DNA of 64,000 nt from Anaerocolumna sp. MB42-C2 (GCF_030913705.1 NZ_CP133190.1:4041001-4105000), one strand, 5' to 3'. Shown: positions 52,900 to 62,236, numbered from the stretch's first letter. Translations and numbers: made by a program. The notes: generated from the sequence alone by a model not told the origin.

Positions 52900-55182
52900 T
52901 TACATCTCACGGTAATCCCGTGGTGTAATGTACATACATCTTTTAAATGCAGCACGAAAGGTATGGGGATTGGTATAACCTACCTGTTCGGAGATATCAT
53001 TTATTGTCAGAGAGGTTGCTTTTAGCAGTTTACAGGCCTTTTCGATTCTGAGCTTTTCTATATGGTCGCTGATATTTTCATGGCGCTGTTCTTTAAAAAT
53101 CTGGGAAAGGTATTTCGTTGAGATTCCACAATGTTCCGCTATATTTGATACACATAGCTGCAAATCGGTATAGTTCTCACTTATGTAAGTCAGTACATTA
53201 TTAATGACCGAATCATTCTTATTACCATTATCTTTTTTATTTGATTCACTGATATTAATACAAACTTGTTTAATAAAATCAAAATATGTGAAAAAAGTTG
53301 CTGAATCATCCGGCAATATAGAATCAAAAAGTTGATTTAATTTAATATACTCATCTTCTGTTTCCTCTTTCTTGAGAGAAAGGACATGGTTGGCAAGGCG
53401 GTAAAAATCATAAGACAGGCAGCGAAGCAGTTTGGGAGCGACTGGAGACGGGCCAATACAGTTAGTATATATTTCATCTAAAAGATGTTCAACATTATAT
53501 GTACTTCCCACCATGATCTGGTTGATTAAATTTTGCTCGGCATAAAGATTATATTGATAGTTGTATAGTATGTTATTCTCATACAGGTTCATATACCAGG
53601 ATACGGATTCCGGTGGAGCAGATATATTGTTTTGAATATAGCGTGCTTCTTTATAAGAACGAGGAATGTCATAAAGGGACCGTACGAAATTATCGGCATA
53701 ATAACATATGGGTACAAGCGGTTTGATACATGAAAAAGTGCTGTCAATCTGATTCTGGACATCGGCTTGGTCCAGATTTGTTCCAACTAAAATAACTAAA
53801 CTGGACAGGTCGTAATCAATAATAAATGCATCCTCATTGAAAACTTCGGTAAGGTGGGTACGGAGCGTTTGCTTTGTTTGTAAAGACAAATTTAATGCAA
53901 TTGAGGGACTGTCTTTTATCGGAAGTTTGAGGGTACAAAGTATTGCCACATAATATTTATAATTTAAAGATAGAGAAAGCTCTTCCATATCCAGTATAAT
54001 ATCGGATTCATAAAGATAATCTCCATGAATCAATTTGCGCAGAAACGCTTCCTCCAAAATGCTTTTTTGACGGTCGATATAATCCTTTAAGAATTGATTT
54101 TGACTGATTGTCTTAGCAGCAGCGGACTGAATATATTCATAGACATTCCTCATTTCGGATTCATTTAAATTCACAGACGAAAAAGTATTTATGATTGTTT
54201 CTACTGAATTAATATTACATTTTGCATTACGATACATAATAAAAAAGGCAATTAAAATAACTGCTGCGAGCTGAAAGACTATGATCATAGTAAATGATTT
54301 GACGGCACTTAAAGCAGAGTTAGCGGGTTGTATGATAAGAGCCGTTATGCCATAATTATCAGCTGATTTCTGATTAATTAGATATTTTTGGTGATAATTT
54401 ACACCATCAGAAAGGTTCTTGGCAGTAACAAAGTGCCTTACCCATTCCGGATCAAAGTTACCGACTGATTTGGAGGTGATTTGTGTTTGTTTCCCTTTGA
54501 TTTTGCATTGAAGGACAGCCATACTGTTATCAGGAAGAGAGTCAGCCATTAATTTTTTTATATAATCGAAATCTAGTACAAACAAAATTACACCGGTAGG
54601 TTTCTGGTAAGAATTACCGGGAAGAGATTGTGACATAAGCATAGAATTACCGGTATTTCCATTTCTGTTGATTATCGTGTATGGCAGTAATTCATGATTT
54701 AGATAAGAATTCGTAAAATATTCCTTAAATTGATCCAGTTCCATATCCATATAACTGAAATTAGAATCATAAAAATCACTTAAGGTACTGCCTCCCTGAA
54801 ATGGTGTGATGATCTTATTTTCATCGAATAAAAAGATGTAACATGTTTGAAGTATTGGATTAGAACGTGCTTTTAAGAACATCTGCAATTGAAGCTGATC
54901 ATAGTTCAGAAAAAAGCTTGATTTGGATTTGGAAGTTTTATCTTGAATATGCGATGTCTGCAGGGAAAGACTTTGCAGACTTTTCTCTAAATCGTCCATT
55001 AGGTTATTGACATTCTGCACAATATTGTCAACGACTGCCTGACTGCTTTGTTCGCTGCTCTCCTGAATTTTATTTGTATATTGACGAAAAATGAACCCAC
55101 AAATAGAAGATGGAAGTAAAAAAACAATAAGATATGGAATAATTATTAAAAAAAACAAGCGCTTTTTATAATTTTTTGTCAT
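52900..55182 (-). CDS. Membrane-bound AraC-type regulator with extracellular sensor
   Basis: 760 residues: TM1 (about 8-28, LFFLIIIPYLIVFLLPSSIC), an extracellular sensor (about 30-300, Cache-like by length and position), TM2 (about 302-325, FTMIIVFQLAAVILIAFFIM), a long cytoplasmic linker, and a C-terminal AraC HTH pair ending QVGYTNPHTFRAAFKRCMYI and TPRDYREM. This YesN-like layout is common next to carbohydrate ABC systems in Lachnospiraceae and Paenibacillus. The start at 55182 has AGGAGG; the frame is open 16 codons earlier. It is divergent from the permease operon, which it probably activates in response to an extracellular sugar or saccharide-bound binding protein. Confidence 0.9.
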   Translation of the reverse strand: MTKNYKKRLFFLIIIPYLIVFLLPSSICGFIFRQYTNKIQESSEQSSQAVVDNIVQNVNNLMDDLEKSLQSLSLQTSHIQDKTSKSKSSFFLNYDQLQLQMFLKARSNPILQTCYIFLFDENKIITPFQGGSTLSDFYDSNFSYMDMELDQFKEYFTNSYLNHELLPYTIINRNGNTGNSMLMSQSLPGNSYQKPTGVILFVLDFDYIKKLMADSLPDNSMAVLQCKIKGKQTQITSKSVGNFDPEWVRHFVTAKNLSDGVNYHQKYLINQKSADNYGITALIIQPANSALSAVKSFTMIIVFQLAAVILIAFFIMYRNAKCNINSVETIINTFSSVNLNESEMRNVYEYIQSAAAKTISQNQFLKDYIDRQKSILEEAFLRKLIHGDYLYESDIILDMEELSLSLNYKYYVAILCTLKLPIKDSPSIALNLSLQTKQTLRTHLTEVFNEDAFIIDYDLSSLVILVGTNLDQADVQNQIDSTFSCIKPLVPICYYADNFVRSLYDIPRSYKEARYIQNNISAPPESVSWYMNLYENNILYNYQYNLYAEQNLINQIMVGSTYNVEHLLDEIYTNCIGPSPVAPKLLRCLSYDFYRLANHVLSLKKEETEDEYIKLNQLFDSILPDDSATFFTYFDFIKQVCINISESNKKDNGNKNDSVINNVLTYISENYTDLQLCVSNIAEHCGISTKYLSQIFKEQRHENISDHIEKLRIEKACKLLKATSLTINDISEQVGYTNPHTFRAAFKRCMYITPRDYREM

Positions 55183-55208
55183 TTTTTCTACCTCCTGAGT
55201 ATAACAAT

Positions 55209-55237
55209 ATTCTAAATATCTCTGTATCAATTGTCAA
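55209..55237 (-). promoter_or_regulatory. Sigma-A promoter of the AraC-type sensor gene
   Basis: On the minus strand TTGACA (55237-55232), 17 bases, TAGAAT (55214-55209), followed within 20 bases by the Shine-Dalgarno. Confidence 0.75.
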
Positions 55238-55293
55238 GAAAATGAAGAAAATCAGGAAAATCATACGCTTACTTGTAAAAAATACCTATAAAA

Positions 55294-55333
55294 AAGGATA
55301 AAATTACGTTCATCCGGAATTTTATCCCTTGCT
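55294..55333. repeat. Hairpin in the divergent regulatory region
   Basis: AAGGATAAAATT pairs with AATTTTATCCCTT (12-13 bp) around a 12-base loop. It lies between the AraC-type gene promoter and the permease operon, so it cannot be a terminator for either and may be an operator or structural element. A TATAAT box for the permease operon is at 55415-55420 with no good -35, consistent with activator dependence. Confidence 0.5.
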
Positions 55334-55465
55334 AAAACTATGAATGATTTATACATTATTATAGCAGGGCGCTGATTGTTTTGTTAAAAGTAACCTATTC
55401 AAAATAAATGTAACTATAATACATATCAGCATTTTAGTAAAACAAGAAAAGAGGTATTTATAGAA

Positions 55466-56413
55466 TTGAAAAATGCAGAAACTAAAAAAACTGAATACAA
55501 TTTTCCGAAAGAATCTCTTAAAAAAAGAATGTGGAAAGCTAAATGGTTTTATCTGCTTATGCTTCCGGGGTTAATTTATTTTATTGTATATAAATATATC
55601 CCAATGTGGGGAATTCTGATGGCATTTGAAAACTATATGCCCGGCAAAGGGATTATCGGAAGTGACTGGGTGGGCCTAAAACATTTTGCCAACTTTTTTT
55701 CCGGTGATAAATTTGAAATGTTATTCCGGAATACCATGATTATCTCGGTGGGAAGTCTTGTGCTGTCTTTTCCGGTTCCGATTATCCTTTCATTAATGTT
55801 AAATGAAGTTCGTAATAATACATATAAAAAAAGCATACAGACAGTTTTATATCTGCCGCACTTCCTTTCCTCGGTTGTTATCTGTTCTTTAGCATATGTG
55901 TTATTTTCAACGGAAGATGGTATTATCAATCAGATTATTGTTACTTTTGGCGGAGCTAAAGTGAATATTTTAATGAACAAAGATACTTACTACGGTCTTT
56001 TTATTGGAACCGGAATATGGCAGGGAGCAGGCTGGGGTACCATTATTTATCTGGCTGCTTTAGCTGGTGTGGATCTGCAACTGTATGAGGCAGCTAAAAT
56101 AGATGGTGCAAATCGCTGGAAGCAGCTTTTATATATAACAATACCAAGTCTTCTTCCAATCATAATGATTCAAATGGTACTAAGTTTAGGTAACGTACTG
56201 GATGTAAGCGTAGAAAAGACACTGTTATTAAGTAATGCCATGAACCGGAATGTAGCAGAGGTATTTGATTCCTTTGTGTACAATCGTGGTATTGTAAATG
56301 GTGAATACAGTTATTCTACTGCAGTCGGTCTATTTAAATCCAGCGTTGGGGTTATTCTGGTTTTAGGTGCTAACTGGTTGAGTAAAAAAGTAACAGATGA
56401 AGCGATTTACTAA
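55466..56413 (+). CDS. Carbohydrate ABC permease, LplB-like
   Basis: 315 residues with six membrane helices. Lead WFYLLMLPGLIYFIVYKYIP, then MWGILMAFENYMPGKGIIGS, typical of LplB/YtcP-type polysaccharide permeases. EAA loop YEAAKIDGANRWKQLLYITI. TTG start. It forms an importer with the next two genes. Members move uronate or plant-cell-wall oligosaccharides; the substrate is not shown here. Confidence 0.93.
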   Translation: MKNAETKKTEYNFPKESLKKRMWKAKWFYLLMLPGLIYFIVYKYIPMWGILMAFENYMPGKGIIGSDWVGLKHFANFFSGDKFEMLFRNTMIISVGSLVLSFPVPIILSLMLNEVRNNTYKKSIQTVLYLPHFLSSVVICSLAYVLFSTEDGIINQIIVTFGGAKVNILMNKDTYYGLFIGTGIWQGAGWGTIIYLAALAGVDLQLYEAAKIDGANRWKQLLYITIPSLLPIIMIQMVLSLGNVLDVSVEKTLLLSNAMNRNVAEVFDSFVYNRGIVNGEYSYSTAVGLFKSSVGVILVLGANWLSKKVTDEAIY

Positions 56414-56429
56414 TGAAGGAGGCTATATA

Positions 56430-56524
56430 GTGTGAAAGAAAATATATCTGAAGGAAGGAATGCCACATTAGAATTCTTTCACACATTTTTTTGTGGCAGT
56501 AACACATCTGTGGAAAGATGTGTT
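56430..56524 (+). promoter_or_regulatory. Terminator/antiterminator-like element between the two permease genes
   Basis: Hairpin 1: GTGTGAAAGAA (56430-56440) with TTCTTTCACAC (56474-56484), followed by ATTTTTTTT, a terminator. Hairpin 2, mutually exclusive with it: TGCCACA (56461-56467) with TGTGGCA (56492-56498). Hairpin 3: AACACATCT (56501-56509) with AGATGTGTT (56516-56524), next to the start codon region of the second permease. Confidence 0.6.
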
Positions 56525-56541
56525 ATGCAATGGGTATAAAT

Positions 56542-57396
56542 ATGAAAAAATTGAAATTAGACAGGTTGAAAATATTTGATATAATTAATTACTTTTTGTT
56601 GGCATTATGTGCATTTATTTGTTTTGTACCATTCTGGTATGTTATTGTTTCGTCAGTATCCGGCAGAGGGGGATTTTTGATACATGATTTTAATCTGGAT
56701 GCTTACAAATACATATTTTCTACACAGACTTTATTAAGGAGTATGTTTATAACAATAATGGTTACGGTTTTTGGAACGATTGCCAAACTTCTTGTTACTG
56801 CATTAATGGCCTATTCGTTAGCTGAAAACACCCTTCCGGGAAGAAAATTAATTTTAAATCTTGTTATATTTACCATGCTGTTTTCAGGAGGAATGATACC
56901 TACCTTTTTTATCGTAAGACAGACGGGACTTATTAATTCTCCATGGTCTATGGTAATACCCTCCTTGGTAAGCCCATTTAATCTCATTGTTTTGAAGAAT
57001 TTTTTTCAGAGCATTCCTTATGAATTAAGGGAAAGTGCAAGAATCGACGGATGCCATGAGGTAAAAATACTTTTTAAAATTGTGATGCCTTTAGCACTAC
57101 CAGCAATGGCTACCTTTGGACTATTTTATGCGGTTGGAATCTGGAATACCTACATGTCGGCATTATTATATATTCAGAAACCCGATTTTTGGCCCATTCA
57201 AGTGTTACTTCGAAAAATTGTTTATGTATCCAGCGGCTTGGGAGATAGTGAAGGTATGGAAGCAAGTGTAGCCGCTATGTCACAAAGTATAAAAATGGCT
57301 GTTATTCTGGTATCAACTATTCCGATTTTATGTGTTTATCCCTTTTTGCAAAAACATTTTGCAAAAGGGATAATGGTTGGATCTATCAAAGGATAG
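56542..57396 (+). CDS. Carbohydrate ABC permease, YtcP/LplC-like
   Basis: 284 residues from ATG 56542; earlier ATGs at 56518 and 56530 are in frame, but the first lies inside a hairpin and none has a strong Shine-Dalgarno. Six membrane helices: FDIINYFLLALCAFICFVPF at the start, GGMIPTFFIVRQTGLINSPW in the middle, EAA loop RESARIDGCHEVKILFKIVM. The C-terminus QKHFAKGIMVGSIKG is the standard LplC ending. It pairs with the LplB-like permease upstream; the binding protein follows. Confidence 0.92.
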   Translation: MKKLKLDRLKIFDIINYFLLALCAFICFVPFWYVIVSSVSGRGGFLIHDFNLDAYKYIFSTQTLLRSMFITIMVTVFGTIAKLLVTALMAYSLAENTLPGRKLILNLVIFTMLFSGGMIPTFFIVRQTGLINSPWSMVIPSLVSPFNLIVLKNFFQSIPYELRESARIDGCHEVKILFKIVMPLALPAMATFGLFYAVGIWNTYMSALLYIQKPDFWPIQVLLRKIVYVSSGLGDSEGMEASVAAMSQSIKMAVILVSTIPILCVYPFLQKHFAKGIMVGSIKG

Positions 57397-57451
57397 AAAT
57401 ATTTGCCGGGGTTACCGGATAAATATAAAAAAATGGGAGGTATTTATTATT

Positions 57452-58978
57452 ATGAAAAACAAAATATTAAGAAGCATATTGGGATATATGCTAATTGCAA
57501 CAATGTTACTTACTGCATGTTCTTCCGGTGGAGGAGAGAAGACGGGTGTAGACGATCAGAAGACGAATGCAACTGCAGATAATGGAGGTTCAGAAGAACC
57601 ACTAAAGTTAGATATGGTCATAGGTTATGATGGAGTTGAGTTTCCTCAACCAGGTAATAAGGTTGAAACTACAATCGAGAAGTATACTAATACGGAGATT
57701 ACGATTACACCTTATCCTGGTTCTACTTTGCATGAAATGCTTCCTACAATGATTGCTTCTGACGAACTTCCAATGGTTATAAGCTTTGGAGGCAGTCAGT
57801 TAACAAAAAGTTACATGATAAATGCAATGAAATCAGGAACATTTTGGGAATTGACAGACTATATTAAAGATTATCCTAACATAGCGCAGATAAGCGATCT
57901 AACATTTGAAGCCTGCTCTATTGACGGTCACCTGTATGGACTTCCAAAACAGCGTGGTCTTTCCCGGGATGCTGTTGGGTATCGTTATGACTGGATCAAA
58001 AATCTGGGAATGCAAGAACCGAAGACGATAGATGATTTGTATAATTTAATGATAGCATTTGCTGAAAAAGATCCGGATGGAAATGGTAAAAAAGATACCT
58101 ATGGCACCTGTATCAACCCGTTAGGATGGTTTAATATCTATCTTGGAGGGGCTAATGGCTGGAAATATGAAAATGGAAAGATGATTTGTAACCGTTTTAC
58201 ACCTGAATATCAAAAGGCACTTGACATGGTGAAGAGTCTTTATGAAAAAGGAGCGTTGCATCCGGAATTTTCGATTCAGAATCGTTCCCAGATTGAGGCA
58301 CTATGGACAGAAGGAAAAGCAGGCATGTATTTTAATATCAATAACTTTGCCCAGTTTGTTATGGAAGAAAATGCAGATGTTCATGTAAATGGTGTATTTT
58401 CAAGTGATAAAGGAACATTTACATCTGCGGGTACCGGTCATAACGGCATATTGGCAATCAGCAAAGATAAAGTAAAAGATGAGAAAACTTTAAGAAAAAT
58501 CCTGCAATTCTTTAATGATTTAGGAGATGAAGAAATGTGCAATCTTCTGGTACTTGGAATCGAAGGTGATGATTATAATATTAAAAATAGGGAAGCAGTT
58601 CCTATACCGGATAAAGTCGACGAAGTTGGAACCCAGGTCTACCTTCCATATGCAGCGCCTATAGCGGTAGTATACCCTGACCTACATACTATGCCTGTAA
58701 AACGTTCTTACTTACAACAACGCAGCATAGAAGTTCTTGAAGAAAACGAACCATATGCGGTAGCGGATCCGACCGCCGGACTCATCTCTGAAACGAATAA
58801 TGAATTAGGTACAGATCTGAATACTGTTTTAAGTGATGCGGATACCAAATATATTATGGGAGAAATAACAAAGGAACAGTGGTTGGAACAGAGTGAACTA
58901 TGGAAAGAAAGTGGCGGTGAAACTATAGCAGAAGAGTTTGCACAAGCATATGAAGTTCGTTTAAACGAAAATAAATAA
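57452..58978 (+). CDS. Carbohydrate-binding lipoprotein, LplA-like
   Basis: 508 residues. Lipobox LLTAC (Cys about 22) and a Ser/Gly/Asp-rich linker precede the type 1 extracellular solute-binding fold. Recognisable stretches: YKDYPNIAQIS-type helix near residue 145, GLPKQRGLSRDAVGYRYDWI, KDPDGNGKKDTYGTCINPLG, which is typical of LplA/DUF3502-like oligosaccharide-binding proteins. The start at 57452 is fixed by GGGAGG; the frame is open 25 codons earlier, inside the permease end. No ATPase gene follows, so a shared MsmX/UgpC-type ATPase elsewhere is expected. Confidence 0.92.
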   Translation: MKNKILRSILGYMLIATMLLTACSSGGGEKTGVDDQKTNATADNGGSEEPLKLDMVIGYDGVEFPQPGNKVETTIEKYTNTEITITPYPGSTLHEMLPTMIASDELPMVISFGGSQLTKSYMINAMKSGTFWELTDYIKDYPNIAQISDLTFEACSIDGHLYGLPKQRGLSRDAVGYRYDWIKNLGMQEPKTIDDLYNLMIAFAEKDPDGNGKKDTYGTCINPLGWFNIYLGGANGWKYENGKMICNRFTPEYQKALDMVKSLYEKGALHPEFSIQNRSQIEALWTEGKAGMYFNINNFAQFVMEENADVHVNGVFSSDKGTFTSAGTGHNGILAISKDKVKDEKTLRKILQFFNDLGDEEMCNLLVLGIEGDDYNIKNREAVPIPDKVDEVGTQVYLPYAAPIAVVYPDLHTMPVKRSYLQQRSIEVLEENEPYAVADPTAGLISETNNELGTDLNTVLSDADTKYIMGEITKEQWLEQSELWKESGGETIAEEFAQAYEVRLNENK

Positions 58979-58988
58979 TATTATTAAG

Positions 58989-59025
58989 ACGCCTGGTCGT
59001 ATCAATATGGTTAACCAGGCGTTTT
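58989..59025 (+). terminator. Terminator of the LplBCA operon
   Basis: ACGCCTGGT (58989-58997) pairs with ACCAGGCGT (59014-59022), then TTTT. Confidence 0.85.
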
Positions 59026-59196
59026 GAATGTACAAACTTTATTTTTTACATTCGATAATTACAATTATAATTTTATATCGGTTACCTTTGATATTACACG
59101 TAAAAAACACGGCATACAGGTAACTAATGTTGATGTAGTTTAATTTTTAAAATAGCTGAAATATAATATTGAATGTATAAGATATTTAAATGTACA

Positions 59197-59224
59197 TTGT
59201 AAACTGAAATAACTATGATATAAT
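59197..59224 (+). promoter_or_regulatory. Promoter of the ArsR-type regulator
   Basis: TTGTAA (59197-59202), 16 bases, TATAAT (59219-59224). The 200 bases upstream are AT-rich with no further signal. Confidence 0.65.
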
Positions 59225-59276
59225 TAGTAAGAATAAGAACGATTTATCAAGATTACCTAGAAAGGCAGGATCTATT

Positions 59277-60200
59277 GTGGCAAAAATTGTTGAATTAAAT
59301 ATGGAAAATGAAGAAGAGCTGTGTGAAGTAGCCAAAGCTTTATCATCTCCTGCACGTATTGAAATATTAAAATTATTATACCATGAAGGGTTAATCATAA
59401 ATGAAATTGCCAAAAAGCTCAATATACCTGCATCCAGTGCCGCCCTTCATGTTAAAGTTCTTGAAAAGGCTAATTTGATAAGACTGGAGGAACAGCCGGG
59501 AACCAGGGGATCTATGAAATTATGCAACCGGAAAAGGGATATTGTGAATATCAGCTTAATAGCCAGAAATAATAATATTAATGAGACTGCCAGTGTGGAA
59601 ATGCCTATTGGTGCTTTTTCCGAATGTAAGGTGATACCGACCTGCGGACTTGCCGATGAAGAAGGAATAATAGGTATGGAAGATACGGAATATTGTTTTT
59701 ATCTGCCGGAACGTATACATGCACAGATTATTTGGAGTTCGGGAGGGTATTTAGAGTATCGGTTTCCAAATCTTGTACCAAAGGGCAGAAGTCCTAAGAA
59801 ACTTATCTTATCCATGGAGATTTGTTCCGAAGCCCCAAGTTACAGAGAGGATTGGAAGTCCGATATAACAATTTGGATAAATGGTATGGAATGCGGCACC
59901 TTTACAAGCCCGGGGGATTTTGGAGCCAGGAGGGGACGTTTAAATCCAATTACCTGGGAATCAGGCAATACTCAGCATGGTTTGTTAATGACCTGGGAAA
60001 TTAATCAGGAGGGCTCTTATATCAATGAAAAAAAAGCAGAAGACCGTACAATAAACGAATTTGAGATTATGAGCAAATCCTCTGTTACCGTGAGAATCGG
60101 AAATAAACCCGATGCGAAATATATGGGAGGTTTTAATTTATTCGGAAAAAAATACGGAGATTATGCGCAGGATATTATAATGAATGTTGAGTACTGCTAA
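59277..60200 (+). CDS. ArsR-type regulator with a large C-terminal domain
   Basis: 307 residues, GTG start behind AAAGGCAGG. Residues 12-90 form a winged helix of ArsR/SmtB type: LSSPARIEILKLLYHEGLII, NEIAKKLNIPASSAALHVKV, then LEKANLIRLEEQPGTRGSMK. Metal-binding cysteines of ArsR are absent. The C-terminal 200 residues are of a beta-rich kind seen in clostridial ArsR proteins next to sugar ABC genes and may bind a carbohydrate (IWSSGGYLEYRFPNLVPKGR). It precedes a second sugar ABC operon and probably regulates it. Confidence 0.85.
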   Translation: MAKIVELNMENEEELCEVAKALSSPARIEILKLLYHEGLIINEIAKKLNIPASSAALHVKVLEKANLIRLEEQPGTRGSMKLCNRKRDIVNISLIARNNNINETASVEMPIGAFSECKVIPTCGLADEEGIIGMEDTEYCFYLPERIHAQIIWSSGGYLEYRFPNLVPKGRSPKKLILSMEICSEAPSYREDWKSDITIWINGMECGTFTSPGDFGARRGRLNPITWESGNTQHGLLMTWEINQEGSYINEKKAEDRTINEFEIMSKSSVTVRIGNKPDAKYMGGFNLFGKKYGDYAQDIIMNVEYC

Positions 60201-60266
60201 ATCTGCTCATGTCTTAAGTATATACATATTACATACATAGTCTGCAAGTAATTTCATATCAAAATG

Positions 60267-60308
60267 AAAGACGTTATAAAATCAGGGATGATTTGTACGT
60301 CTTTTTTT
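60267..60308 (+). terminator. Terminator of the ArsR-type gene
   Basis: AAAGACGT (60267-60274) pairs with ACGTCTTT (60297-60304) with an inner AAATCA/TGATTT stem, then seven T. Confidence 0.85.
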
Positions 60309-60354
60309 AGTTCAGAAAGTTCTCCGAACTTCCCTATGAACCAAAAAGCCTTAC

Positions 60355-60375
60355 CGGGCAGGATGCACATGAACA
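60355..60375. repeat. 21-nt word shared with 52699-52719
   Basis: CGGGCAGGATGCACATGAAC plus A; one base differs from the other copy. Confidence 0.6.
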
Positions 60376-60409
60376 CATATAAGTTTACTATCCTTTGGCA
60401 GATAGAATT

Positions 60410-60623
60410 AAACAATATTTATGTAAGCTTTGTATTACTATATTTTAGAATCACATAAATATTGTTTAAATAACTTATATAGTTATTTAAAATTGTAAAA
60501 TAACCCCAAATACCATTTGACAATTTATGGAAAATCACATAAAATAAACAATAAGGAACAAAAATAATGTTAAAACATTAATTTTGTTCCTTAAAAAGAG
60601 ATTGATTCAACAATATTTATGTT
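60410..60623. promoter_or_regulatory. Three copies of a 15-bp dyad, operator-like, before the sugar-binding-protein gene
   Basis: AAACAATATTTATGT (60410-60424), its reverse complement ACATAAATATTGTTT (60453-60467), and AACAATATTTATGTT (60609-60623). Each core is itself a dyad AACA-n7-TGTT. The third lies between TTGATT (60602-60607) and TATAAA (60623-60628), a possible promoter with a short 15-base spacer. Position and repetition suggest the operators of the adjacent ArsR-type regulator. Confidence 0.65.
60554..60594. repeat. Near-perfect 18-20 bp hairpin upstream of the sugar-binding-protein gene
   Basis: AAGGAACAAAAATAATGTT and AACATTAATTTTGTTCCTT pair with one or two interruptions around almost no loop. 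There is no T run long enough for a classical terminator. It lies between operator-like copies 2 and 3. Confidence 0.6.
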
Positions 60624-60722
60624 ATAAACAGAATATACGTGTGCCGGCATAAAACGTATTATAAGGGGGCTGTTTGTGAGAGCAAAATATTGCTGTGTCA
60701 AATTTAAAAGGGAGGTATTTTA

Positions 60723-62111
60723 ATGAAGAAAAAATTATTATGTGTATTAATTGCCGCAAGTCTTATCGCTTTTTCTTTCACCGGATGTTCCGGCAGTAAA
60801 ACCGACAGTACGGCAGGTACCGACGTCAAAAATCAAAATACGGTTACGGATACCAAAGAGGGGGCATCTGATGCAGCCACAGTAGATGTTAATGAAGATG
60901 GTACCGTAAACAATCCGGAGAATGTCAAAGTCGAAGAGGGTAAATTAGTATTCTGGTCACTATTCAGTGGTGGCGACGGAAGTTTCATGGACACAATTAT
61001 ATCGGATTATAATAAAACGAATCCAACTATGGGTGTACAATCCATCATGTTAGTTTGGGGGGATTACTATACAAAACTTCAGACTGCTGTAGCTGCCAAG
61101 AAAGGCCCGGATATCGGTGTTTCTCATGTTTCAAAACTTCCGGAGCTGGTTGAACAGGGCGTTTTAATCCCGATTGATGACTATGCGAAAGAAATCGGAG
61201 TAGACTGGAGCCAATATGCGGATTCATCCAAAGAAAGTGTGACATTTGATGGTTCTACTTATGCTATGCCGTTGGATACCCATGCAGAAATCTTATACTT
61301 TAATAAAGATATATTAGAAAAAGCGGGAGTTGCACTCAATGCAAATAATCAGCTTGATATTACAAGTGAAGATGATTTATATGCAATTCTTGATAAAATT
61401 AAAGGTGTTCTCCCAGATGGGGCTTCACCGATTGCTATGACGAATTCCGGTGATGATCCTTACCGGTTATGGTGGGCAAGTTATTTCCAAATGGGCGGAA
61501 CGGCTCTTGTTAATGAAGAGGGAACGGAAGTAACCATGAATAAAGACATTGCGGTTAAAGCTGCAGATTTTGTAAAAGGTTTATTTGATAAAGGATATAT
61601 CAGCCAGGGTATAGATGACCATCAGAAATTCTTCCAGGGCGGCCAGGCAGGACTTTTTATTGGCGGTACGTGGGCTGTCGGAGCCTTTGAAAAGACTGAA
61701 AACCTGCATTTTGGTGCACAGGCATTTCCGAAGCTTTTTGACAAAGATGCATGCTGGGCTGATTCCCATACTTTAATTATTCCTTTTAATAAAAATAGAA
61801 CGGAGGAAGAAACCAAAGCTGCGGTGGAATTTATTAATTACGTATCCTCCAAAGGGGCAGCCACTTGGGCTAAATCCGGGCAGATACCGGCAAATAAATC
61901 CGTGTTGGAAAGTCAGGAGTACCTGTCCTTAGATTACAGGAGCGGTTATAAGAGTGCATTGGAAACTGCAGTTTTACCGTCAAAGAATCCTAATTTCTAT
62001 TCCATGAAAGATGCAATGATTACCAACTTAAATACCGTATGGACTGGGCAGACTGATACAGCTGCAGCAATTGACAGTATGTATGGTGAATTAGAATCGA
62101 ATTTGAAATAA
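60723..62111 (+). CDS. Sugar ABC transporter substrate-binding lipoprotein (family 1)
   Basis: 462 residues. Lipobox FTGC (Cys about 22), an acidic Thr/Asp linker to about residue 60, and a MalE-like fold: GKLVFWSLFSGGDGSFMDTI, ADSSKESVTFDGSTYAMPLD, HAEILYFNKDILEKAGVALN, FFQGGQAGLFIGGTWAVGAF. A long leader with repeated dyads precedes it. The two permeases follow. The ligand is a mono- or oligosaccharide that cannot be specified. Confidence 0.93.
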   Translation: MKKKLLCVLIAASLIAFSFTGCSGSKTDSTAGTDVKNQNTVTDTKEGASDAATVDVNEDGTVNNPENVKVEEGKLVFWSLFSGGDGSFMDTIISDYNKTNPTMGVQSIMLVWGDYYTKLQTAVAAKKGPDIGVSHVSKLPELVEQGVLIPIDDYAKEIGVDWSQYADSSKESVTFDGSTYAMPLDTHAEILYFNKDILEKAGVALNANNQLDITSEDDLYAILDKIKGVLPDGASPIAMTNSGDDPYRLWWASYFQMGGTALVNEEGTEVTMNKDIAVKAADFVKGLFDKGYISQGIDDHQKFFQGGQAGLFIGGTWAVGAFEKTENLHFGAQAFPKLFDKDACWADSHTLIIPFNKNRTEEETKAAVEFINYVSSKGAATWAKSGQIPANKSVLESQEYLSLDYRSGYKSALETAVLPSKNPNFYSMKDAMITNLNTVWTGQTDTAAAIDSMYGELESNLK

Positions 62112-62132
62112 TCGTAATATATATTTATATAA

Positions 62133-62200
62133 GAGGCTGTTGTGAAACTTGATTCGTAATCTCGTTCAAAAAGAGAGTAGGTTTTGCCGCAGCCCTTTCA
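62133..62200 (+). terminator. Imperfect hairpin between binding-protein and permease genes
   Basis: AGAGGCTGTTGTGAAACT and AGGTTTTGCCGCAGCCC pair over about 15 positions, then CTTTC. A leaky terminator here would give more binding protein than permease, a common arrangement in such operons. Confidence 0.55.
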
Positions 62201-62236
62201 TCGCGATTTAATTACGAAATATCAGGAGGTAAGAGC

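Noticed and set aside
60264..60458. 64-aa plus-strand ORF after the ArsR-type gene
   Set aside because: It begins inside the terminator hairpin, has no Shine-Dalgarno, and covers the 21-nt repeat and operator-like dyads. The translation shows no recognisable pattern.
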